DNA of 11,501 nt. It comes from an uncultured Erysipelotrichaceae bacterium. GTDB taxonomy: Bacteria > Bacillota_I > Bacilli_A > Erysipelotrichales > Erysipelotrichaceae. Position numbers and translations under genes: made by a program. The stretch's first letter is position 1, and each line of letters begins with the position of its first letter. Shown here one piece after another: positions 1 to 6,650 of this stretch. The stretch covers positions 1 through 11,501 of the forward strand of contig CADBMY010000223.1 in the NCBI GenBank assembly GCA_902795905.1. The letters are read 5' to 3'. The notes under the pieces are model-generated. The model was given only the letters and a program-made list of their open reading frames with translations. It did no database searches and was not told the DNA's origin.

Positions 1-3000
1 CCGTCAAGACAGCCGAGAACTTCCAGTTTCTTTAACAGTGTCTGTGACAGCAGTGTGCGTTTCAGGATATCTTCCTTGGACAGGAAATCCCCTTTCTTAC
101 GTGCTTCTTCGATGGATCTTGCAACGTTGGCGCCAAGGTTATCAATGACAACAAACGGCGGGATCAGTGTATGTTCATCACCTTCAAGGACGGTAAACTC
201 CGTTGCCTTGCTGTGATAGAGATCAACATTGCCTATACGGTAACCGCGGGCATACAGCTCTTCGCAAACTTCCAGTGTATCGTACAGGGATCTTTCCTTG
301 TTCGATACCGGATTCTCGGCATTGCGGTTATTCATTCTGCCTTCAATATCCTGCATACGCATGCGTACAGCATCCAGTCCCTTTGTCATCGTCTCGATCT
401 CATAGGCATCACAGCGCAGTGACAGGAACTGAATATAGAAGTTATGAGGTTCATGAACCTTGTACCAGGCAATACGGACAGCCATCAGTACATAGGCAAC
501 CGCATGTGCTTTCGGGAACATGTACTGGATCTTCTCACAGGATTCAATATACCAGTCAGGAACATCATGTTCCTTCATTCTCTGCTTGTAGTCATCCCAG
601 GCACCCCATGCCTTCTTGGCTACCTTACCCTTACGTACATTCTCCATGATCGTAAAGGCATCGATCGGTTCCATATTCTTGTTCAGAAGGTATGTCATGA
701 TATCATCACGGCATCCGATGACTTCTTCAAGAGGATGTCCCTGCTGGACCAGAACCTGCGCATTGCCCGACCATACATCCGTGCCGTGGGTCAGACCGGA
801 AATGATCACGAGATCCGAGAACTTCTTCGGACGTGTCTCCTCAAGAACACGGCGGGTGATCCTGGTGCCGAATTCCGGCAGACCGAGTGCGCCTGTCTCT
901 TTTTTGTATACTCGGGGATCGGCATGCAGAGCCTGATCATCGTAGAAAAGACTCAGAGCTTCCGGATCATTCATCGGTATCGAAAGCGGATCGGTCTTTG
1001 AGATATTGGTCAGAAGACGCATGGCTGTAGGATCGACATGTCCGAGAATATCAAACTTCAGAACGTTATCATGGATATCATGGAAGTCGTAGTGTGTCGT
1101 CTTCCATTCCGAACTCGGGTCATTTGCCGGATACTGCACAGGTGTAAAGTCTTCCGCAACAAAGTTTGACGGAATGACGATGATACCGCCGGGATGCTGA
1201 CCGGTCGTCTTCTTGACATTCATACATCCGGCTGCCAGATAATCACGCATAGGTCTGCGCATATTCGTGATATTCATCTTCTCGCAATAGCCGGAGACAT
1301 AGCCGTATGCTGTCTTCTCTGCCACGGTACCGATCGTACCGGCACGGAATACATGATCTTCACCGAAGACTTCCTTAGTGAATGCATGTGCTTTTGCCTG
1401 ATATTCATTCGAGAAGTTCAGATCGATATCAGGTACCTTATCACCATGGAAGCCAAGGAATGTCTCAAAAGGAATCTTGTGTCCGTTGCCCTTCATGATA
1501 CCGCCGCAGTGCGGGCATACCTTGTCAGGCAGATCAAAACCGGACTTTACTTCCGGATCATCGATCCATTCACTGTAATGACAGTCAGGACAGAGATAAT
1601 GCGGCTCCAGCGGATTGACTTCCGTGATACCGGACATCGTCGCTGTAAACGAGGAACCTACGGAACCACGGGAACCGACAACATATCCGTCTTCATTGGA
1701 CTTCTTGACCAAAAGATGCGAGATATAGTAGTTAACGTAATATCCGGCACCAATGATCGAATCCAGTTCACGGTTCAGACGGTCTGTGACCTGATGCGGT
1801 ATCTCACCGTTGAATTCATACATTTCCTTTGCCGTACGGAAACATACTTCTCTCAGTTTCTGGTCTGATCCCTCAATATGCGGAGGATATGTACCGGCAG
1901 GAACCGGACGTATCTCTTCCAGTGAATTGAAGATCTTCAGCGGATTGGTGATCACGATCTCCTCAACAAGCGCAGGATCGTTCAGCCAGCCGAATTCTTC
2001 CTTCATTTCATTTGTCCGACGGATATGCATATCCGGATTCTTTGTCCGTATGCGCAGATTGTCATCACGGATAAACAGAGGATGGACGGTACCGCCGACA
2101 CCCTGGCTCATGATATAGACATCCCGGAAGATCTTCTGATCCGGTGTACAGTAATGCGCATCACTGTCTGCCACGACCGGAATATTCAGCTCCTTAGCCA
2201 TCCGGATCATACGCAGAATAACTTCCTTCAGTCTCTCTTTATTCGGTACATTGCCCAGTGCGATCAGTGTGCTGTAGTTGGACAGCGGCTGCAGTTCCAC
2301 ATAGTCATACCAGGACATGGCCTTGCGCAGACGTTCATCATCACCGTTGCAGGCAAGCTCAAAGACTTCGTTGTTCGGACATGATGTGCCAATATACAGA
2401 TTCTCACGAACAGCATTGATCGCTGATCTCAGCATGCGGGGTTCCGCCGGCAGTTCTGCGTCTTCATTCTTGCGGACCTTGCCGATGACCTGCAGCGTCT
2501 CGGTATTGCTCATACTGACAAGACGGTAAAGATCTTTCAGACCCTGCAGATTCTTCGCAATCAGTACCGTATGACTGTGTCTGACTTTTTCAAAGGCATG
2601 ATCATCCTGTATCTTCTCCTGCAGATCACGAAGCGTCTTCGCCCCCATATTCTCGGCATCTCTTAAAAGACCGAGGAATACAAGCGACAGCGCTTCGGCA
2701 TCATAGTCAGCTCTGTGGGCAACTTCTTCGTCATATGCGACATGATAGTTGCGGGAGATATTGCCCAGACGGTATGTCCGGCGGTCACGCAGGATCGCTC
2801 TCGACATATCCAGAGTATCGATATAGGTATTGTTGAGTACAGGCTTGCCGAGACGGCGCAGTTCCTCATTCAGGAAGTTGATATCGAATTCGGCATTGTG
2901 TGCGACCAGTACACTGTCACCCAGCCAGGAAACGATCTCATCACATACTTCCGCAAACGGCTTTGCATCACGCACCATGTCATTGGTGATATTTGTCTTA

Positions 3001-4325
3001 CGGGTAATATATCCGGGAATCGGCACCGGCGGTTTGACGAACATCTGCAGACGGTCGACAACATTGCGTCCGCGCAGTCTGACGGCACCGAATTCAATAA
3101 TATGATCATAGTAACAGGAAAGACCTGTCGTCTCGAGGTCAAACGCAACATATTCTGCTTCATCAAACAGCTGATCCGTAGGTCTGGTGACGATCTGCAG
3201 ATGGTCTTCCGCAAGATTGACTTCACATCCAAGTCCTACCTTGAAATCAGGATCTTTCTTCTTGATTGCCTGACCCTCGTTAAAGGCCTTGACGAAAGAC
3301 TGTACATCCGCATGGTCGGTGATCACAACACCATGGTGTCCAAGCTGATGAACATAATTGATGATACTCTTGGCATCACAGATACCGTCCATTTCACTCA
3401 TGTTGGTATGCATGTGCAGCTCAACACGCTTGACTTCGGCATTATCCTTGATTACAGGCGCATCTTCCGTACGTACTTCTTCGGCTTCACAGACAAGATC
3501 ACGGGCATATGTATCATAGGTTATATTGCCGAATACACGGATATACATACCGGTTTTGATACCTGCGAGATCTTCACGGGAGAAGTTCTTGCCTTCAAAC
3601 TGCTTGACGATGATCGCATCATTGCCGTCAAACACGGATACCGACTGGATCAGTCGCTTTGTTGTACGCACTTCAAAGTTCTCTACCGCAAAGACCTTGC
3701 CCGCAAACTGTATCTCACGCAGGGAATCACTGACATCCTTCAGTGAGATCTCAGCATATTCATCCCTTTTCTTCTTACGGTACTTATTATTTCCGTTCCG
3801 GCGGATATCCTTCGGTTCTGCCTTCTTCTCCGGAACATAGGCAGGCACAACGATCTCTTCAGCAGGTTTCTCCTTTTCCCTGACAGAACACTCCAGTTTC
3901 AGTCCGGAAAGACCGACCGTATCAAGGAAGCATTTGACGGCACGAATGTATGCCGAACCATGTTCAGCATCCTGTTCTTCATTGAACACGAAGGTTACGG
4001 TGTGATCTTCCAGATGCATTGTTCCTGAAAACAGGGCATTCACATCCGGATGCTCCGTCTTGAAGAATTCAAAGTAATTGTAGATATCATTCACGGATAC
4101 ATCCGGCACTTCCGAGTGTACCTCCAGAAATACCCTGCATCCGCACAGTTCTTTCAGTCTCTCTCTGGTTCCGATAAACTCCTGATAGGACAGTGCCCGC
4201 GGAGACGCAATGACTACTTTTGCAGTCTCTCTGGCACGATAAAACCGCACGGCTTCAACGTGGATCGCTCCTGCCAGTGCCGGATCAAGAACAGCATTTC
4301 CCAGTACTTCATTTAACTGTGTCAT
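1..4325 (-). CDS. polC: DNA polymerase III alpha subunit, PolC type (3' end cut by window edge)
   Basis: This is the replicative polymerase of low-GC Gram-positives, with its own proofreading exonuclease. Reading the minus strand from the ATG at 4323-4325 gives 1441 uninterrupted codons up to the window edge. B. subtilis PolC is about 1437 residues and the fragment already reaches the C-terminal LGCLDG motif, so only a short tail is missing. Domains in order: N-terminal domain (about 1-165); basic linker (about 170-190, RKKKR); OB fold (about 205-295); PHP start with HMHTNMSE (first His 304); DEDDh exonuclease (D396, E398, D481, H537, D542); rest of PHP; Cys4 zinc site (C912, C915, C937, C940); palm with DIDLNF (D966, D968) and FDILGH (D1092), the expected catalytic triad; C-terminal helix-hairpin-helix. 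All key residues are present. The gene has its own apparent promoter, directly after the terminator of the upstream operon, and no Shine-Dalgarno sequence. Identification is firm. Confidence 0.97.
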   Translation of the reverse strand, partial: MTQLNEVLGNAVLDPALAGAIHVEAVRFYRARETAKVVIASPRALSYQEFIGTRERLKELCGCRVFLEVHSEVPDVSVNDIYNYFEFFKTEHPDVNALFSGTMHLEDHTVTFVFNEEQDAEHGSAYIRAVKCFLDTVGLSGLKLECSVREKEKPAEEIVVPAYVPEKKAEPKDIRRNGNNKYRKKKRDEYAEISLKDVSDSLREIQFAGKVFAVENFEVRTTKRLIQSVSVFDGNDAIIVKQFEGKNFSREDLAGIKTGMYIRVFGNITYDTYARDLVCEAEEVRTEDAPVIKDNAEVKRVELHMHTNMSEMDGICDAKSIINYVHQLGHHGVVITDHADVQSFVKAFNEGQAIKKKDPDFKVGLGCEVNLAEDHLQIVTRPTDQLFDEAEYVAFDLETTGLSCYYDHIIEFGAVRLRGRNVVDRLQMFVKPPVPIPGYITRKTNITNDMVRDAKPFAEVCDEIVSWLGDSVLVAHNAEFDINFLNEELRRLGKPVLNNTYIDTLDMSRAILRDRRTYRLGNISRNYHVAYDEEVAHRADYDAEALSLVFLGLLRDAENMGAKTLRDLQEKIQDDHAFEKVRHSHTVLIAKNLQGLKDLYRLVSMSNTETLQVIGKVRKNEDAELPAEPRMLRSAINAVRENLYIGTSCPNNEVFELACNGDDERLRKAMSWYDYVELQPLSNYSTLIALGNVPNKERLKEVILRMIRMAKELNIPVVADSDAHYCTPDQKIFRDVYIMSQGVGGTVHPLFIRDDNLRIRTKNPDMHIRRTNEMKEEFGWLNDPALVEEIVITNPLKIFNSLEEIRPVPAGTYPPHIEGSDQKLREVCFRTAKEMYEFNGEIPHQVTDRLNRELDSIIGAGYYVNYYISHLLVKKSNEDGYVVGSRGSVGSSFTATMSGITEVNPLEPHYLCPDCHYSEWIDDPEVKSGFDLPDKVCPHCGGIMKGNGHKIPFETFLGFHGDKVPDIDLNFSNEYQAKAHAFTKEVFGEDHVFRAGTIGTVAEKTAYGYVSGYCEKMNITNMRRPMRDYLAAGCMNVKKTTGQHPGGIIVIPSNFVAEDFTPVQYPANDPSSEWKTTHYDFHDIHDNVLKFDILGHVDPTAMRLLTNISKTDPLSIPMNDPEALSLFYDDQALHADPRVYKKETGALGLPEFGTRITRRVLEETRPKKFSDLVIISGLTHGTDVWSGNAQVLVQQGHPLEEVIGCRDDIMTYLLNKNMEPIDAFTIMENVRKGKVAKKAWGAWDDYKQRMKEHDVPDWYIESCEKIQYMFPKAHAVAYVLMAVRIAWYKVHEPHNFYIQFLSLRCDAYEIETMTKGLDAVRMRMQDIEGRMNNRNAENPVSNKERSLYDTLEVCEELYARGYRIGNVDLYHSKATEFTVLEGDEHTLIPPFVVIDNLGANVARSIEEARKKGDFLSKEDILKRTLLSQTLLKKLEVLGCLD

Positions 4326-4331
4326 ATAAGC

Positions 4332-4340
4332 AATATACCA
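4332..4340 (-). promoter_or_regulatory. Extended -10 promoter of polC, predicting a leaderless transcript
   Basis: On the minus strand TGG-TATATT forms an extended -10 element (TGn plus a 5/6 match to TATAAT). Exactly six bases separate it from the ATG at 4325, so the usual start site would fall on the A of the start codon. No good -35 box is seen at 16-18 bases upstream, as is common for extended -10 promoters. No Shine-Dalgarno sequence lies within 20 bases of the ATG. Sequence match only; the start site is inferred. Confidence 0.55.
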
Positions 4341-4371
4341 CAGAACTTTTTTAATACACCTCTTGACATTG

Positions 4372-4405
4372 AAAAAAACGACAGGCATCCGCAGGGATAC
4401 CTGTC
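4372..4405 (-). terminator. Rho-independent terminator after the HerA-like ATPase gene
   Basis: On the minus strand an 11-bp stem (GACAGGTATCC pairing with GGATGCCTGTC, one T-G wobble) closes a 4-base loop CTGC and is followed, after the stem, by seven T residues. It lies 6 bases after the stop codon of the ATPase gene and ends the recG-rnc-ATPase unit. The other side of the hairpin lacks a T run on the plus strand, so it acts in one direction. Confidence 0.93.
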
Positions 4406-4411
4406 ATTAAA

Positions 4412-5941
4412 CTATTTGAGGAAATTCTTCAGGAACTTACGGGCCTGACGGATACCGATATTCAGCATTTCGTTTTCGAGCTTATTCTTGGCTTTCTGTG
4501 CTAGCTTCTCCGCTTCCGACTTTTCATTTGCCTTCTTGGCTGCGGCTCTGGCTTCCTCACGGGCTTTGCGTTCTTCTTCCTTTGCCTGTCTCTTGGCCTC
4601 TTCGGCTGCGAGCTTCTCCTGTTTCTTCTGCTCTTCGGCATCGATTCTTGCCTGTTCTTCGGCAGCCAGGATATTGTCGATCTCTTCGTATGCACTGAGC
4701 GGATCGTTGGAACGCTCATATACGCCGTAGAGGGAATCATGTTCGATCACTCTTCTGACGGCATCGGGATCAGCAATGACCATGCTGGACTTCGGCGGCA
4801 GGATCTTTGTCAGTTCGACGACCGTAGGCGCACCCTTTTCATCCAGTACAGATACCAGTGCCTTACCTGTTTCCATATTGGAGATCAGATCTGCTACATC
4901 CAGTTCGGGATTGGCGCGGAAACTATCCGCTGCCAGCTTGGCCGCCTTGATCTCTGCCGGTGTATAGGCACGCAGCGAATGCTGGATACGGTTGCTGAGC
5001 TGACCAAGCACGGAACCGGGAATATCTGCAGGTGTCTGGGTGACAAAGAAGACACCGACACCCTTGGAACGGATCAGTTTTACGGTCTGTTCGATCTTTT
5101 CCATCAGCTGTCTGGAAGCATTGTTGAACAGCAGATGAGCTTCATCAAAGAAGAAGACCATCTTCGGTTTATCAAGATCACCAACTTCCGGCAGTCTTTC
5201 ATACAGTTCATTCAGCATCCAGAACAGGAATGTAGAATACAGCAGCGGATGTGAGAAGAGTTCCTCACACTCGATCATGTTCATGACACCGAGACCGCCT
5301 TCAACGCTCATCCAGTCATCGATATTCAGGGAAGGCATGCCGAAGAAGAGATCTCCGCCCTCCTGCTCGATCTCAAGCAGACGTCTCTGGATCGCTCCGA
5401 CACTCTGTTTGGATACATTGCCGTACTTGATCGTATACTCCTTGGCGTGTTCACCGACATATCCTGTCATTGCCTGCAGATCCTTCAGGTCGATAATATC
5501 CAGTTCCATATCTCTGGCAACCCTGAAGATGATATTCAGCACACCCTGCTGAGCTTCTGTCAGATCAAGCATACGGCTGATCAGCATCGGCCCCATTTCC
5601 TGCAGTCTGGCTCTGATCGGATGTCCGTCCTTCTGATATACATCAAAGAAATGTACAGGGAAACGGCGGCACTCATACTCCTCAATACCCATGGACTTCA
5701 GACGGCCGTCAATACCGTCACGGTCACCGGGAACGATCATACCTGTCAGATCACCTTTGACATCGGCGATCACTGTCGGCACACCCAGCTCACTCAGTGA
5801 TTCCGCAATGACCTTCAGCGTTACCGTCTTACCGGTACCGCTTGCGCCTGCGATCAGTCCGTGTCTGTTCATCTGCGCAGGGTTCAGGCAGATGTCTTTT
5901 TCACCGGCTTTACCGATGAGGATCTTGTTGTCTTTTAACAT
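4412..5941 (-). CDS. HerA-like P-loop ATPase of the YjgR/DUF853 family
   Basis: This 509-residue protein has the shape of the YjgR/DUF853 branch of the HerA/FtsK ATPase superfamily, whose exact role is not known. Its start (MNRHGLIAGASGTGKTVTL, then IADVKGDLTG) closely resembles E. coli YjgR as I remember it. Walker A is GASGTGKT (residues 32-39) and Walker B is VFFFDEAH (D266, E267). A following FFVTQTPADIP segment fits the sensor region. Residues about 416-492 are an Ala/Glu/Lys/Arg-rich heptad-like stretch, probably a coiled coil, before a short amphipathic tail (NIGIRQARKFLKNFLK). The start has a modest Shine-Dalgarno sequence (AAAGGG, 6 bases before ATG) in the 15-base gap after rnc, so it is the last gene of the recG-rnc unit. 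No NurA nuclease, Sir2 or DUF4297 partner gene is present. Family is firm; a DNA-translocating function is inference. Confidence 0.88.
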   Translation of the reverse strand: MLKDNKILIGKAGEKDICLNPAQMNRHGLIAGASGTGKTVTLKVIAESLSELGVPTVIADVKGDLTGMIVPGDRDGIDGRLKSMGIEEYECRRFPVHFFDVYQKDGHPIRARLQEMGPMLISRMLDLTEAQQGVLNIIFRVARDMELDIIDLKDLQAMTGYVGEHAKEYTIKYGNVSKQSVGAIQRRLLEIEQEGGDLFFGMPSLNIDDWMSVEGGLGVMNMIECEELFSHPLLYSTFLFWMLNELYERLPEVGDLDKPKMVFFFDEAHLLFNNASRQLMEKIEQTVKLIRSKGVGVFFVTQTPADIPGSVLGQLSNRIQHSLRAYTPAEIKAAKLAADSFRANPELDVADLISNMETGKALVSVLDEKGAPTVVELTKILPPKSSMVIADPDAVRRVIEHDSLYGVYERSNDPLSAYEEIDNILAAEEQARIDAEEQKKQEKLAAEEAKRQAKEEERKAREEARAAAKKANEKSEAEKLAQKAKNKLENEMLNIGIRQARKFLKNFLK

Positions 5942-5956
5942 ACTTTTCCCTTTCCG

Positions 5957-6637
5957 CTATTTCACCAGTTTGGCAAATGCATCTTTAGCCGCATTCTGTT
6001 CGGCCTGTTTCTTGCTTGATCCGGTACCGGTACCGAGGATCAGTCCTTCGACGACGACATTCATCGTAAACATCGGAGAATTGGACGGTCCCTGTTCGTC
6101 GATCAGTACATATTTAACTGTCTTGCGGTCATCCGCCTGTACATATTCCTGCAGTTTGGTCTTATAGTCGTGGATCACCTCTACATCATCGGGATGCCTC
6201 AGATTCGGTGTGATCACTTCATCAAGAATGTTGTTGACTGCATCCATTCCCTGATCAAGATACAAGGCCCCAAGCAGAGCTTCAAACATATCCGCAAGGA
6301 TCGCATCCTTGTTTCTGCCGCCGGAACGCTCTTCGCCATAGCCAAGCATCAGGAACTGTCCGAGTCCCAGCTCTCTCGCATACATTGCCAGTGCTTTCTC
6401 GCAGACCAGATTGGCTCTGAGTTTTGTCATCTTGCCTTCGCTGAGTTTCGGTTCAAGCGGGAAGATGTGTTCGCTTGACCACAGCTGCAGCACCGCATCA
6501 CCCATGAATTCCAGTCTTTCATTATCATGCAGTTCACGGTGTTCATTGGCATAGGAACTGTGCATGAAGGCTTCCCTGATCAGATCTTCATCATGAACAT
6601 GTATATTTCTGTCTTCCAACCATTCGATAATATTCAA
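5957..6637 (-). CDS. rnc: Ribonuclease III
   Basis: RNase III cleaves double-stranded RNA, including rRNA precursors. The 226-residue protein has the usual length. The signature NERLEFMGDAVL holds the metal-binding residues E40, E43 and D47; the second acidic pair is D116 and E119 in ADMFEALLGALYLD. A C-terminal double-stranded RNA binding domain spans about 156-226 (YKTKLQEYVQ to KKQAEQNAAKDAFAKL). The start codon is TTG (6635-6637), chosen because AGGGG lies 8 bases upstream and no in-frame ATG precedes the conserved N-terminus. The gene starts 11 bases after recG ends, and its ribosome site overlaps the recG stop codon, which suggests translational coupling. The plsX, acpP and smc genes that often flank rnc in Firmicutes are absent here. 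Confidence 0.96.
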   Translation of the reverse strand: MNIIEWLEDRNIHVHDEDLIREAFMHSSYANEHRELHDNERLEFMGDAVLQLWSSEHIFPLEPKLSEGKMTKLRANLVCEKALAMYARELGLGQFLMLGYGEERSGGRNKDAILADMFEALLGALYLDQGMDAVNNILDEVITPNLRHPDDVEVIHDYKTKLQEYVQADDRKTVKYVLIDEQGPSNSPMFTMNVVVEGLILGTGTGSSKKQAEQNAAKDAFAKLVK

Positions 6638-6645
6638 GATATCTA

Positions 6646-6650
6646 CCCCT
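6646..6650 (-). promoter_or_regulatory. Ribosome binding site that sets the TTG start of rnc
   Basis: AGGGG on the minus strand sits 8 bases before TTG at 6637 and overlaps the recG stop codon TAG (6649-6651). The nearest ATG downstream (in GAATGG) is out of frame, so the TTG start is well supported. Confidence 0.75.

Noticed and set aside
2715..3746. A 343-codon open frame on the plus strand, opposite the exonuclease/PHP part of polC.
   Set aside because: It lies wholly antisense to a clear, fully conserved coding frame, its protein shows no recognisable motif, and I see no promoter or ribosome site for it. It is a codon-usage shadow.
4361..4368. TTGACA on the plus strand as a -35 box of a divergent promoter.
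   Set aside because: No -10 box follows at suitable spacing on the plus strand, and no plus-strand gene exists downstream.
4739..5254. A 171-codon open frame on the plus strand inside the HerA-like ATPase gene.
   Set aside because: The minus-strand frame has intact Walker motifs and full family length; the plus-strand frame has no family features.
4412..5941. Possible HerA-based anti-phage system.
   Set aside because: Defence HerA proteins come with a nuclease or Sir2/DUF4297 partner; the neighbours here are rnc, recG and polC, and the sequence matches the YjgR branch.
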